Shown in pieces: positions 55,074 to 64,000 of a DNA stretch of 64,000 nt (positions are counted from its first letter, which is position 1; each line of letters opens with the position of its first letter). Origin of the DNA: Prolixibacter denitrificans (GTDB lineage: Bacteria; Bacteroidota; Bacteroidia; Bacteroidales; Prolixibacteraceae); contig NZ_PYGC01000001.1 of NCBI RefSeq assembly GCF_003014495.1, forward strand, positions 310,001 through 374,000. Reading direction: 5' to 3'. A program made the translations under genes and the position numbers. Under the pieces are notes generated by a model. That model did no database searches. It was given only the letters and a program-made list of their open reading frames with translations, and was not told the origin of the DNA.

Positions 55074-58000
55074 TTATCTTTTCTCGTAGGGAGCATGCTC
55101 TGGTTTTCCTTTGTAATCTTTTAGTTTGTTATTTACCCATTCAATGGCCCGATCGAGCTGCGGATCGTCTCCTTTCGCTTCTTTTGTCAGGTTTTCTTTC
55201 ACCACAATATCCGGGTCTACACCATGACCTTCCTTAAACCAGGAACCATCCGGATTGTACATACGGAAAGTAGGTATAGTCACATAACCGCCGTCAATCA
55301 ATTCGGGGGCACCGGTAATTCCAATCAAACCGCCCCATGTACGGGTACCGATAAGCGGGCCTAATCCTGCTTTACGGAAGAAGTCGGGGAATGCATCACC
55401 TCCGGAACCACTCCAGCCATTAATCAGCATGACTTTCGGACCGAAATTGGCTTTGGGTGGCCACGACCAGTCTTTTCCATCACGAACCGCAAAGTAAGCC
55501 AGATTCTTCCTGTTAAGTAATTCGATGAAGCGATCCGGAATTTGTCCGCCACTGTTGAAGCGCTCATCGATAATCAGCCCCTCTTTATTCCACTGAGCCA
55601 TATATTGACGAACCAGATCATTCTGACCGTCGATTCCGGTACTGCGAACATAAATGTATCCAACTTTTCCATCGGTGGCTTTATCTACTTTTTCGCGTTT
55701 GGCTTCTATCCAGGCAAGGTTGCGTAACCGGCTCTCACTGCTTAGTGTCTTCACAACAATTTTACGAGCCGTTTGCATATCCGGTTTGCTGTTCACCATC
55801 AACTCGACAGTTTTGTCTGCCAAGCCCTGAAATGCTTCATAGGGCTCTTTATCGGTGGTAATAGGACGTCCATTCACACTCAGAATATAATCGCCTGCGT
55901 GCACTCTCAAATCAGGAGCCGAAAGCGGAGAACGAACTTCCGAATCCCATGGAGCTCCGTCAATGATTTTCTTGATGCGGTAATATTTGCCATCTGCTTC
56001 CCAATTAACGCCCAGGTAACCGGTATTGGTCTTCTTCGCGTTAGCCAGGTCACCACCACCACGGTAGGTATGCGACGAACTCAACTCACCGATTAATTCG
56101 CCCAGCACATAATTCACATCCCAACGGGTAACGGCATCATCGAGTAACTTGCCGTACTTCACTTTCTGGGCATTCCAGTCAACACCGTGCATGTGCTTAT
56201 CGTAGAAGAAATCACGTTCGAAACGCCATACGTCATTAAATATTTGTCGCCATTCGGCACGAGGATTTACTGTCATGACCATTTCATCCAATGGCAAGGC
56301 TTTTTCGAGCTTTTGTTCGGGCTCAGGCTTAATGATATACAGATTATCTCCCTTCCGCACTAACATCTTTTTGCCGTTGGCCGACAAACGGTAACCATCG
56401 GCATCTTCAACTACGGTTTTTTCTTCCCGTTTTTTCAGATCGTAATATTTCACCGGATGTTCTGTCTCCTTGCCGGCATCAACTTCTGTCTGGTAGAAGA
56501 TTTTTCCGTCTTTAGCACTCAACCCACTATAATCGTTGGCATCCGGAGGAAGAATTGCCAGTCGTTCTTCGAAATTATCGAAATCGATACTGACCGATTT
56601 GACCTCTTTGCCGGCATCTTCCTTCTTGTCATTCTCTTCATCATCGCCGTTTTCCTTTTTCGATAAATCGACCACATCGTTGCGTGGAGCTACCGCAGAA
56701 GGAATATCTTTTCGCAACGGAATAGCAGCAATTTCTGTTGTTTTCGGATAGATAAACGTATTATCCAAATCGCTGTACTGCGGCTTAAATGAACGGCCCG
56801 TGAACAGGAACAGGTATTTTCCGTCAGCACCAAACACCGGATTATGGTCGTCATAATGACCACTAGTCACCTGGTGTTTAATTTTATTCTGGGTATCATA
56901 AATGAAGATAGCATCGTTGCGGTTGTCCAGTCCTCTGTCGTAAGTCAGCCAACGACTATCGGGCGACCAGCTGCATGAAAAGCTTTGCAGTGCTCCCTGG
57001 TACATCCAAAGTCCTTTGTCAACTGAAACCACCTTGTTGGATGGGATATCGAAATAAGAAATATTCATTGCCTGATCGATGAAAGCAATTTTCTTGCTAT
57101 CAGGTGACCAGTACAAGTGATAGCGATATCCGGAAGTAAAGTCTGTTACCTTCTTCGCCTCACCGGTCTCCACGTTCTTCAGCATCAAATTGTATTCGCC
57201 CGAAGCGTCGCTCCAGTATGCAATGGTCTTTCCATCGGGTGACCAGGCACCAAAGCGCTCTGCCGAACCGGAAGATTGTGTTAAATCGGAAACCACGCCA
57301 TGCTCGGCCGGAACCGAAAACAGATCACCGCGAGCCATGACCAGCGCCCGGTTTCCATCGGGTGCGATATCAGCCGACTGCATCAGGTCTTTCACTTTCT
57401 CCTGCTTCGGCATTACTTCCAATTCATCCGTTACGACCTTAACATTCACTTCATGGTATTGGTCGTCTTTCAGATCCATCAGGTAAAGATTGCCATCCGC
57501 TTCGAATACGATATCGTCAGGTCCCAGAGACGGAAAATGGACATCGTAATCGGTGAAGTGAGTCAACTGAGTCGATTTGTCAGTGGCAATGTCATACACC
57601 CAGATGTTGTATCGTTCTGCTTCGCCGCGGTCCGACAGGTAGTAAACCTTGTTACCGTGCCACATCGGAAATTCATCGCTGCCATCATCGCGGGTAATGT
57701 TTTTCGAACTGAAGTCCTTCAAATCGAAAATATAGATATCCGGAGCCCAGCCACCACGATACCGCTTCCAGGTACGGAAAACCCGCGACTTATAGTTCAA
57801 TGCGAGCTTCGTGCCATCGGGAGAATAGGAAGCAAAATCGCCGTAAGGCAACGGCAATTTCGTTGCTTCGCCACCGGTGGCTGCAATCGTGTACAGCTGG
57901 TTAAAGCGTTGTCTTCCGCTTTCGCGGGAAGATGCAAACAGGACACTTTTCCCGTCGGGCGTCCACCCAACCGTTCTATCAGTGCCGCTGTCGAAAGTTA

Positions 58001-58310
58001 ACCGCTTCGGGACTCCTCCCATTGTCGGAATTACATAAACATCTCGGTTGTCGTCATAACTTGCCGAATAAGCTATTTCGCTGCCATCGGGCGAGAATTT
58101 AGCGAACAACTCTTCTCCTTTGGGGGAACTCAACCGGTGAGCAACGCCGCCTTCTTTAGCAACGACCCATAAGTCGCCAGCATAGGAGAAAACGATGTTC
58201 TTTGCAGAGACATCGGGAAACCGAAACATTCGCGCATTTACCTGCGCGTTGGAATAAAACACCGTGCTGCAAAGCATTAGCACCGTGCCAATAAACGTGA
58301 ACAATCTCAT
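55074..58310 (-). CDS. Tricorn protease homologue (S41 family peptidase)
   Basis: The 1078-residue protein has a signal peptide (start 58310, MRLFTFIG...NAQV). A TolB-like WD40/beta-propeller part fills about the first 640 residues, with many D-G-x-x-x-x-S/Y repeats such as SPDGTKLALNYK. A PDZ domain (GDYILSVNGRPITTDKEPY) and an S41 domain follow, with the active-site Ser in NGWSGSGGDAFPDFF and the Glu/Asp region IDERFNSGGQIPD. Tricorn-like proteins degrade peptides; this one should be periplasmic. The longer frame to 58379 adds a poor leader and is not used. Confidence 0.93.
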   Translation of the reverse strand: MRLFTFIGTVLMLCSTVFYSNAQVNARMFRFPDVSAKNIVFSYAGDLWVVAKEGGVAHRLSSPKGEELFAKFSPDGSEIAYSASYDDNRDVYVIPTMGGVPKRLTFDSGTDRTVGWTPDGKSVLFASSRESGRQRFNQLYTIAATGGEATKLPLPYGDFASYSPDGTKLALNYKSRVFRTWKRYRGGWAPDIYIFDLKDFSSKNITRDDGSDEFPMWHGNKVYYLSDRGEAERYNIWVYDIATDKSTQLTHFTDYDVHFPSLGPDDIVFEADGNLYLMDLKDDQYHEVNVKVVTDELEVMPKQEKVKDLMQSADIAPDGNRALVMARGDLFSVPAEHGVVSDLTQSSGSAERFGAWSPDGKTIAYWSDASGEYNLMLKNVETGEAKKVTDFTSGYRYHLYWSPDSKKIAFIDQAMNISYFDIPSNKVVSVDKGLWMYQGALQSFSCSWSPDSRWLTYDRGLDNRNDAIFIYDTQNKIKHQVTSGHYDDHNPVFGADGKYLFLFTGRSFKPQYSDLDNTFIYPKTTEIAAIPLRKDIPSAVAPRNDVVDLSKKENGDDEENDKKEDAGKEVKSVSIDFDNFEERLAILPPDANDYSGLSAKDGKIFYQTEVDAGKETEHPVKYYDLKKREEKTVVEDADGYRLSANGKKMLVRKGDNLYIIKPEPEQKLEKALPLDEMVMTVNPRAEWRQIFNDVWRFERDFFYDKHMHGVDWNAQKVKYGKLLDDAVTRWDVNYVLGELIGELSSSHTYRGGGDLANAKKTNTGYLGVNWEADGKYYRIKKIIDGAPWDSEVRSPLSAPDLRVHAGDYILSVNGRPITTDKEPYEAFQGLADKTVELMVNSKPDMQTARKIVVKTLSSESRLRNLAWIEAKREKVDKATDGKVGYIYVRSTGIDGQNDLVRQYMAQWNKEGLIIDERFNSGGQIPDRFIELLNRKNLAYFAVRDGKDWSWPPKANFGPKVMLINGWSGSGGDAFPDFFRKAGLGPLIGTRTWGGLIGITGAPELIDGGYVTIPTFRMYNPDGSWFKEGHGVDPDIVVKENLTKEAKGDDPQLDRAIEWVNNKLKDYKGKPEHAPYEKR

Positions 58311-58526
58311 ATTTTTACTATTTGGGTTATTAGACAATGGTAGTCGTAAATCATTACAGATCTCATGTAACCGATGCATACGAAATGGTGGGAATCATAG
58401 CATCACACTCTATCCCAAACAACAAAACGCCTTTCCGGTTTTCCTCTCGAATCAAATATGCATGTAAAACATTTCTTTTTTAAGACAAAACCTTCGTTTT
58501 CCTTATTCCGGTTACCGATTCACTTC

Positions 58527-59696
58527 TCAGAGCCGGATATATTCAGTCAAATCGGATGTCAGAATCCGAAAAAGCTCATCCATCTGGTCGCTCCTGGTTT
58601 GGCCAAAAACAAATCCAAATAATGGATAGCTTTTGTAATCCACTCTTCTCAGTTCAAGCGGATTTTCAAAGTTCTTCAGCAACCTTTCATAATCGAAAGA
58701 CCGAATATCTGCGCCTTCTTTGCCGGTACTGTTATCGAGAACCACAACACTGAAAACCTCACCATCTTTTTCCGCCAGCAGCTGATCCCAATCCGGCTCT
58801 TTCTTTGAAAGGAAATAATCGTAAATATTAAAACCATGTGCATGCCAGGCCAAATCGGGTGTGGTGCACCATCCGCCAAAACGCATCGGGTTTACCTCAA
58901 TCGGAACGATGCGGCCATTGTTGTCAATCCGAACTTCGACGTGCGCTGCAAAATTCTGAACACCGGCAATCATCCCCATCTCTTTCAGAAAATGCTTCAT
59001 CGGCTCCAGATTCGATGATATAACCTCTTTTGAGGTGATGTAAACCCGGTCACTCATATCCTTATCCGATGAAAAAAGGTGCTTCATAATATTCAGAATA
59101 ACCGGTTCTCCTTCGGCGTTATAGTAGCAATCGATGGCATACTCGGTTCCTTCGATGCTTGCTTCAGCGATGAATTCCGTCGAATCGAATACCTCCTTCG
59201 GATAAAGATCCTGAACAAGCTTTACCTCTTCAGTTATCTTTTCAACAATGCCGGGCCACTCATCCGTTTTATCGACTTTATAAACTCCCATGCTGAAAAA
59301 ACCCACCGCGGGTTTAATGATGAATGGGAAAGAAAAGCCGGAAACATCAGTTTTAGCCAATTCCCCGAAAGGGATACTTTGAAAAAAGTAATCGGGAAAC
59401 AGGGGACGAAGTAATTCGCGAAATCGAACTTTATTTTTGAAAAGATTAATCCTGCCTGGTAAACTGGTAAAGGAAAGATGTTCCTCAATCCAATGTATCG
59501 AATTTTCGGAATTGGTATAAATCAGTTGCTCCGGATTTCGCTTCATCCGTTGAACGGCCTCTTCTACTGAAATGGTAGGTTGTTCTTCCTCAGCGAAGAC
59601 TCCTGCTGAAAAAGAATTACGAATTACGGGTATCCGGTACTCTTTAATGGTTTGTTTGAGAAAATCTGAAACGTAAGGTCCTTCTAATAAAATCAT
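58527..59696 (-). CDS. ATP-grasp domain protein
   Basis: The 389-residue protein has an N-terminal preATP-grasp-like region (residues 1-70), then the ATP-grasp signature: FPFIIKPAVGFFSMGVYKVD, EAS(I)EGTEYAIDC and the metal ligands in VPIEVNPMRFGGWCTTPD. Members ligate carboxylates to amines, making amides or peptides, and relatives include glycinamide ribotide and amino-acid ligases. The substrate cannot be inferred. The ATG at 59696 (MILLEGPYV) is preferred to 59732. No neighbour suggests a pathway. Confidence 0.85.
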   Translation of the reverse strand: MILLEGPYVSDFLKQTIKEYRIPVIRNSFSAGVFAEEEQPTISVEEAVQRMKRNPEQLIYTNSENSIHWIEEHLSFTSLPGRINLFKNKVRFRELLRPLFPDYFFQSIPFGELAKTDVSGFSFPFIIKPAVGFFSMGVYKVDKTDEWPGIVEKITEEVKLVQDLYPKEVFDSTEFIAEASIEGTEYAIDCYYNAEGEPVILNIMKHLFSSDKDMSDRVYITSKEVISSNLEPMKHFLKEMGMIAGVQNFAAHVEVRIDNNGRIVPIEVNPMRFGGWCTTPDLAWHAHGFNIYDYFLSKKEPDWDQLLAEKDGEVFSVVVLDNSTGKEGADIRSFDYERLLKNFENPLELRRVDYKSYPLFGFVFGQTRSDQMDELFRILTSDLTEYIRL

Positions 59697-60035
59697 TATC
59701 AATTCTGATTTAGTAATAGCATGCAACTTCAAATTACTGAAAAACGAATGTACTCTTTTCCTTAGAGAATTAATGTGCTAAATATTACGAAAGCAGAAAT
59801 TATCAAATACCCCCGGACTCTTGTCAATAGGCTATTTTCACGAAAAATAAAAGAGAATTATACACCATACATTATTTTAGATTGATTCCAATCTCTGAAA
59901 ATCAAATTCGGACACCCAAGTCTTTATATTTCTGAAAAATACGCTTTCAGTAAGCCTGATTTATAAAGGGATACAAAAGCTTATCAAACCGAACGAAATT
60001 TCAGTATATATAGCTTTGTCTATATATGCTTCTAA

Positions 60036-60071
60036 ACATTTGGATGTTTTAGTATTTATACATCTTGATGT
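60036..60071 (+). promoter_or_regulatory. Paired ACAT-N4-ATGT candidate operators
   Basis: ACATTTGGATGT (60036-60047) and ACATCTTGATGT (60060-60071) agree at 10 of 12 bases, each with dyad symmetry, and repeat at 24 bases. They lie directly upstream of the -7 element of the outer-membrane transporter gene. A dimeric regulator bound here would overlap the promoter; this is inference. Confidence 0.4.
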
Positions 60072-60076
60072 AAGTA

Positions 60077-60084
60077 TAAGTTTG
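60077..60084 (+). promoter_or_regulatory. TAnnTTTG -7 element before the FadL-type gene
   Basis: TAAGTTTG fits the consensus, giving a leader of about 30 bases. It lies just after the second candidate operator. Confidence 0.5.
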
Positions 60085-60121
60085 TATTTTTCAGCACTCT
60101 GAACCACAAAATCATTTAAAT

Positions 60122-61384
60122 ATGAAAAATCGTCTATCAAAAAGTCTTTTATTAGGACTTGTTTTTTTGCTGGGAAGCGGAGCGGCATTTGCCACGGATG
60201 GTTATTTTAGCCCTGGATATGGAACCATCAGTAGCGGCTTTGCCGGCGCTGGAACAGCATTTTACGAAACATCATTAATTGGAGGTAACCCTGCTGGGAA
60301 CGTATTTAACTCAAGTGAATTGAGTTTTGGTATTGGTTTGTTTAATCCGAACCGTCAATATACCATCACTGGTAGTCCTTCAGGCTATCAGGGTACTTTT
60401 GGTCTTACTCCGGGTACCGTAAAAAGTGATTCGAAGCTTTTTATTATGCCGAACATCGGTAAAAACTGGAAGCTGAATGAAAACAACGCTTTAACGCTGT
60501 CGATTTACGGAAACGGTGGTATGAACACTAACTACCCGACACAAACATTCTACGACCAGTCTGCAGACCATACAGGCGTCAATCTGATGCAGATGTATGT
60601 GGATTTGGCTTACTCATTCAAACTGGGAGAAAAACACAGCTTGGGTATTTCTGCTTTGTTGGGAGCCCAATCTTTCGAAGCTAAAGGTTTGGCTTCTTTC
60701 GCCCCTTTCTCAACAGATGCTACCAAACTGAGCGGAAACGGAACAGACTATTCGGCCGGCGTTGGTTTCAAAGTTGGTTATATGGGTGAGTTGTTCAACG
60801 GTTTCTGGTTGGGTGCCAAGTACCAGTCAAAAATCTACATGGGCGCATTCAAAGACTACGCAGGCTTGTTTGCAGAGCAGGGAAAATTCGAAATTCCTTC
60901 GAACTGGAGCGTAGGTGTTGCCTACCATCTCTGCAGTGACTTTACTGTATTGGCTGACGTAAAACAGATCAATTACACCAGCTCCAAATCAGTTTCCAAT
61001 CCGATGATGACCGCTACCGGAATGAATCCACTGGGATCAGACAACGGTGCCGGCTTTGGCTGGAAAGATATGACCATCTACAAAGTTGGTTTCAATTACA
61101 CAGGCATTGATACCTGGACTTTGCGTGCAGGTTATTCATACGGAAAACAACCGATTCCCGCCAGCGAAGTGATGTTCAACATCCTGGCCCCGGCTGTTAA
61201 CGAAAGTCATATTGCACTTGGCTTTTCTAAGAAAATCAACGAAAAAGGTAATGCTCTGAATTTCGCCTTCAATTACGCATTGAATAACAAAGTTTCTGGT
61301 CCGAACCCAATGGAAGTTCCGGGTCAGCAGACAATCGAATTAGAGATGAATCAACTCTATTTCGAAATCGGTTTTACCTTTTAA
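60122..61384 (+). CDS. OmpP1/FadL family outer-membrane transporter
   Basis: The 420-residue protein has a signal peptide (about residues 1-24, ending FAT). The body matches the FadL/TodX barrel: N-terminal GYFSPGYGTISSGFAGAGTA and SLIGGNPAGN as a plug-like hatch, alternating amphipathic strands, and a C-terminal aromatic ending FEIGFTF, as needed for BamA insertion. It imports hydrophobic compounds such as long-chain fatty acids or aromatics. It is monocistronic with a strong terminator. Confidence 0.88.
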   Translation: MKNRLSKSLLLGLVFLLGSGAAFATDGYFSPGYGTISSGFAGAGTAFYETSLIGGNPAGNVFNSSELSFGIGLFNPNRQYTITGSPSGYQGTFGLTPGTVKSDSKLFIMPNIGKNWKLNENNALTLSIYGNGGMNTNYPTQTFYDQSADHTGVNLMQMYVDLAYSFKLGEKHSLGISALLGAQSFEAKGLASFAPFSTDATKLSGNGTDYSAGVGFKVGYMGELFNGFWLGAKYQSKIYMGAFKDYAGLFAEQGKFEIPSNWSVGVAYHLCSDFTVLADVKQINYTSSKSVSNPMMTATGMNPLGSDNGAGFGWKDMTIYKVGFNYTGIDTWTLRAGYSYGKQPIPASEVMFNILAPAVNESHIALGFSKKINEKGNALNFAFNYALNNKVSGPNPMEVPGQQTIELEMNQLYFEIGFTF

Positions 61385-61430
61385 TGCCTACTTAACTACA
61401 GTAACAAACGCGGATTAGACACCGCATTAA

Positions 61431-61474
61431 AAACCCCGGATTACAGCACCTACGTAATCCGGGGTTTGTTTTTT
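61431..61474. terminator. Bidirectional terminator between the FadL-type gene and xylE
   Basis: AAACCCCGGATTAC (61431-61444) pairs perfectly over 14 bp with GTAATCCGGGGTTT (61454-61467), followed by TTTTTT. Confidence 0.9.
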
Positions 61475-61488
61475 CTAATCAGAATATC

Positions 61489-63117
61489 TTATTCTCCGAT
61501 GGGTTGGGAATGGTGCTTCCGTCCCCACAGTCCTTCCATTTCCTCCAGTGTTCTTCCTTTGGTTTCCGGAACGACTTTCCACATAAACACTGCGGCCAAA
61601 ATTCCCATGATTCCATAAATCCAATAAGCGAATCCGTGATGGAATGCATTGGTTAGTGCAGTCGAATCGTTCATAATTGGGAAAGTCCACGATACAATGA
61701 GGTTTGCCACCCATTGTGCCGCTACCGCGATGGACATCGCTCCACGAATGGAGTTGGGAAAGATTTCCGCCAACATTACCCACGCAACAGGTCCCCACGA
61801 TACAGCAAATGATGCCGTGTAGAGCAACATGAAAATCAGTGCTGCAATTCCCACATTTCCGATATAGAACATCAAACCTAATGCGAGCATCGAGAAGGCC
61901 ATTCCAACGGCACCAATAATCATCAGCGGTTTTCGTCCCAGCTTGTCAACCGTTAAAATTGCTACTACCGTGAAAGTCAAATTAACAGCACCAACAATAA
62001 TGGTTTGCAGCAGCGATGTGTCGGTTCCCGAGCCCATATTCCGGAAAATCTCCGGTGCATAGTAAAGAACCACGTTGATGCCGACAAACTGCTGGAAAAT
62101 GGAGATAAACACACCGATGATAATCACCAAGCCTCCAAAAGAGAGCCAGGGTGCTTTTCGTTCAACCAATGTCTTCTTAATATCTTGCAAAACAGACTTT
62201 GATTGACTCACTCCCACCAGTCGGTTCAATACCTTTTCCGCCTTGTCATCCTTGTCCGCCATCACCAGGTAGCGTGGCGATTCCGGAACGATAAACAAAA
62301 GGAAGAAGAACAATCCTGCCGGGATGGTTTCAGAAGCAAACATCCATCGCCACCCGATGGTATCGAGCCAGGTATCGTTTCCCTGACTGGCAATAGCGTA
62401 ATTCACAAAATAAACCACCAACATTCCGAAAATGATAGCAAACTGGTTCCATGATACTAACTTTCCACGAATGCCAGCCGGAGCAATCTCGGCAATGTAC
62501 ATCGGCACAATCATCGATGCCAGACCAACGCCAATACCGCCCACGACGCGATAGAAGATAAACGAACTCACCAGTTCAAAACCCAGGAAGTTCATCTTAT
62601 CAGGAATCGCAGAGCCGATAGCAGACAAAGTAAACAGGAAAGCTGCCAGCATCATTCCGTTGCGACGGCCAAGCGTTTGACTGATGTAACCCCCCAGCGA
62701 TCCACCGATGATACAGCCCACCAACGCGCTGGAAATCGTAAAGCCATTAATGGCGTTTGCCATTCCTTCCGTTAGCTCGTTCGGTTGTGCCCAGAAACGG
62801 AAATACCAGATCAGGATAGCAACAATGGCTAATACCGCCATGTAAATCCCACCCTTTTTGCTTCCGTAAAGCTTCACCAGAAAACTGCCCAGCAACACTG
62901 CAACGATAACCAGACATAGCGAAACGATAAATTTGTATTCCAGAATCACTTGTGCGGCAAGAGCCGGATCTGAATATAAAGGAGTGATAAAAAAGCTCTT
63001 GAGTGCTCCGGTTGCCCCGGAAATAACAGCCGTGTCATATCCAAATAACAGCCCTCCAAGTGTGGCAACCAGGGTGAGTGCAAAAATATATGTCGCACTT
63101 CCTTTATTACTTTTCAT
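61489..63117 (-). CDS. xylE: Sugar porter MFS transporter, xylose:H+ symporter type
   Basis: The 542-residue MFS protein has 12 helices and sugar-porter motifs: GLLFGYDTAVISGA at the start, GRRNGMMLAA after helix 4, VGGIGVGLASMIVPMYIAEIAP, PESPRYLV and GRKPLMIIGAV. The long first extracellular part and the C-terminal PETKGRTLEEME match XylE. It lies 237 bases downstream of xylA on the same strand, so xylose import is the natural substrate assignment. Confidence 0.93.
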   Translation of the reverse strand: MKSNKGSATYIFALTLVATLGGLLFGYDTAVISGATGALKSFFITPLYSDPALAAQVILEYKFIVSLCLVIVAVLLGSFLVKLYGSKKGGIYMAVLAIVAILIWYFRFWAQPNELTEGMANAINGFTISSALVGCIIGGSLGGYISQTLGRRNGMMLAAFLFTLSAIGSAIPDKMNFLGFELVSSFIFYRVVGGIGVGLASMIVPMYIAEIAPAGIRGKLVSWNQFAIIFGMLVVYFVNYAIASQGNDTWLDTIGWRWMFASETIPAGLFFFLLFIVPESPRYLVMADKDDKAEKVLNRLVGVSQSKSVLQDIKKTLVERKAPWLSFGGLVIIIGVFISIFQQFVGINVVLYYAPEIFRNMGSGTDTSLLQTIIVGAVNLTFTVVAILTVDKLGRKPLMIIGAVGMAFSMLALGLMFYIGNVGIAALIFMLLYTASFAVSWGPVAWVMLAEIFPNSIRGAMSIAVAAQWVANLIVSWTFPIMNDSTALTNAFHHGFAYWIYGIMGILAAVFMWKVVPETKGRTLEEMEGLWGRKHHSQPIGE

Positions 63118-63263
63118 ACGTTGAATAATTATTGGTTTAGATTCTCTCTAATGTCTCAGTCTACAGAGATTCCGGCGGTTGGTGCCACAACTCTGCTTCA
63201 ACCTGACATTTCTGTTTACACCGAAAGTGTTGGCAGTATTAAAACTGAAAACCTGTTTCCAAT

Positions 63264-63314
63264 GAGACCTCTTCATTCCTCTCCTCCTGTCCGGGAAAGG
63301 AAGAAGAGAGTCTC
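63264..63314 (-). other. Imperfect hairpin in the xylA-xylE intergenic region
   Basis: GAGACCTCTTCATTCC pairs with GGAAGAAGAGAGTCTC over nearly the whole length with small bulges. No T run follows on the minus strand, so a simple terminator is unlikely; it may be an RNA-stability or processing element. The rest of the 237-base gap shows nothing recognisable. Confidence 0.4.
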
Positions 63315-63354
63315 AATACTTTGGAAAACAGGAACAGTCCAAATTATATGCTGA

Positions 63355-64000
63355 TTAAATGTACCAGTTGATCATCTGCTCAAACAGCTCTTGCTTGCCG
63401 CTGATTTGCTCGGGTTCGCCCACTTCACTGGCGACTTCACGCAACTGTTCGAGGGTTAGTTTGCCAGCCTCGAATTCGGCTCCCTTACCGCTATCGAATG
63501 AAGCATAACGTTGTTTACGACGCTCCAGATAATCGCTTTCGTTCAGAATTTTGTCCGCGATAATCAGACCACGGGCAAAAGTGTCCATACCGGAAACGTG
63601 AGCGATGAAGATGTCTTCCAGGTCGGTAGAATTACGACGCAGTTTTGCATCGAAGTTGATACCACCGTTGGTAAATCCACCTGCCTGAATAATTTCCATC
63701 ATGGCTTCGGTTACTTCGTAAATGTTGGTTGGAAATTCATCCGTATCCCAGCCGTTCTGATAATCACCTTTGTTGGCATCGATAGATCCCAGCAAGTTGG
63801 CATCGGCAGCCATTCTTAACTCGTGTGTAAATGAATGGCCAGCCAGCGTAGCATGGTTTACCTCGATATTCAGTTTGAAGTCTTTATCAAGATTGTGCTG
63901 ACGCAGGAATCCGATAACCGTTTGCGAATCGTAGTCGTACTGATGCTTGGTCGGTTCCATCGGCTTAGGCTCGATAAGGAAGGTACCTTCGAAGCCATTC
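63355..64000 (-). CDS. xylA: Xylose isomerase, C-terminal half (5' end beyond window edge)
   Basis: The minus strand encodes about 214 residues ending at 63355 and open to the right edge. The sequence [20 protein letters not shown] gives the metal-ligand Glu in IEPKP. Metal-ligand regions [39 protein letters not shown], and [19 protein letters not shown] are present. It converts D-xylose to xylulose. The longer arrangement is the class II (longer) form. It precedes xylE on the same strand. Confidence 0.97.
   Translation of the reverse strand, partial: NGFEGTFLIEPKPMEPTKHQYDYDSQTVIGFLRQHNLDKDFKLNIEVNHATLAGHSFTHELRMAADANLLGSIDANKGDYQNGWDTDEFPTNIYEVTEAMMEIIQAGGFTNGGINFDAKLRRNSTDLEDIFIAHVSGMDTFARGLIIADKILNESDYLERRKQRYASFDSGKGAEFEAGKLTLEQLREVASEVGEPEQISGKQELFEQMINWYI

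Larger units (their letters stand above)
59733..60121 (+). other. Regulatory intergenic region before the FadL-type gene
   Basis: About 390 bases without a protein gene. It holds a hairpin of 8 bp (60006-60013 with 60020-60027), two dyad-symmetric 12-mers with the core ACAT-N4-ATGT at 60036-60047 and 60060-60071, and a -7 element at 60077-60084. The left half is A/T-rich and shows nothing else. Confidence 0.5.

Noticed and set aside
57300-58001. Plus-strand frame of 233 aa antisense to the tricorn gene
   Set aside because: Fully overlaps a well-supported gene on the other strand and shows no domain or signal peptide.

Overview
The window looks like chromosome of a Bacteroidota bacterium, most likely in the Marinilabiliales/Prolixibacteraceae neighbourhood of Bacteroidales; the lineage is an inference from gene content. 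Several genes start just downstream of the Bacteroidota -7 promoter element TAnnTTTG. The proteome includes typical families of this phylum: DUF3810, the T9SS plug protein (former DUF5103), DUF5522, a T9SS C-terminal sorting domain, a START-like protein, Bacteroidota-type AMP nucleosidase and a YwqK/MORN protein. I see no integrase, transposase, CRISPR array or rRNA. The window reads as ordinary core chromosome with some lineage-specific genes.

Layout. 1-9 kb: a truncated secreted subtilase, a DUF3810 metalloprotease-like membrane protein, a MORN-repeat protein and the complete Na+-pumping NADH:quinone reductase operon nqrABCDEF (minus strand, with promoter and terminator). 9-17.4 kb: T9SS plug protein, LTA-synthase-like sulfatase, PAS histidine kinase, PruA, a DivIC/FtsB-like septum protein and YqgE. 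17.4-24.9 kb: a minus-strand run amn-holA-rhomboid-gmhB-degenerate class IV aminotransferase, a divergent stand-alone HsdR-N nuclease-like gene, then recR, a large glycosyltransferase fusion and a GNAT acetyltransferase. 25-30 kb: a glycyl-radical-enzyme homologue lacking both radical-chemistry residues, a small Spy-like protein, CstA and tRNA-Met. 30-36.9 kb: a START-like protein, then lptF, GT4, GT2 and ribBA, then DUF5522 and fmt. 37-41.4 kb: LysM glucosaminidase, cdd, RluA-type pseudouridine synthase, panB and a NagX-like membrane acyltransferase. 41.7-47.5 kb: dnaK, O-antigen-ligase-like protein, GT9 and apbE. 47.6-54.2 kb: secreted CotH-kinase protein with T9SS tail, MORN-TonB protein, two ene-reductase-type oxidoreductases and a GT2. 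54.4-64 kb: two small orphans, a tricorn protease homologue, an ATP-grasp enzyme, a FadL-type porin, xylE and the C-terminal part of xylA.

Links. ApbE (46.5 kb) is the enzyme family that attaches FMN to NqrB and NqrC (5.5-7.4 kb). The T9SS plug protein belongs to the secretion system that would export the CotH protein through its C-terminal signal. Three surface-polysaccharide clusters (22-24 kb, 31-34 kb, 43.8-46.4 kb), together with LptF and GmhB, point to active lipopolysaccharide or glycan assembly. xylA and xylE form a xylose uptake and isomerisation pair.

Most unusual item: the pyruvate-formate-lyase-like protein at 24961-27144, in which the thiyl-radical Cys is Asn and the glycyl-radical Gly is Ser, with no activase nearby. 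The class IV aminotransferase-like protein at 17384-18241 has likewise lost its PLP lysine. Both look like pseudoenzymes kept as intact reading frames.
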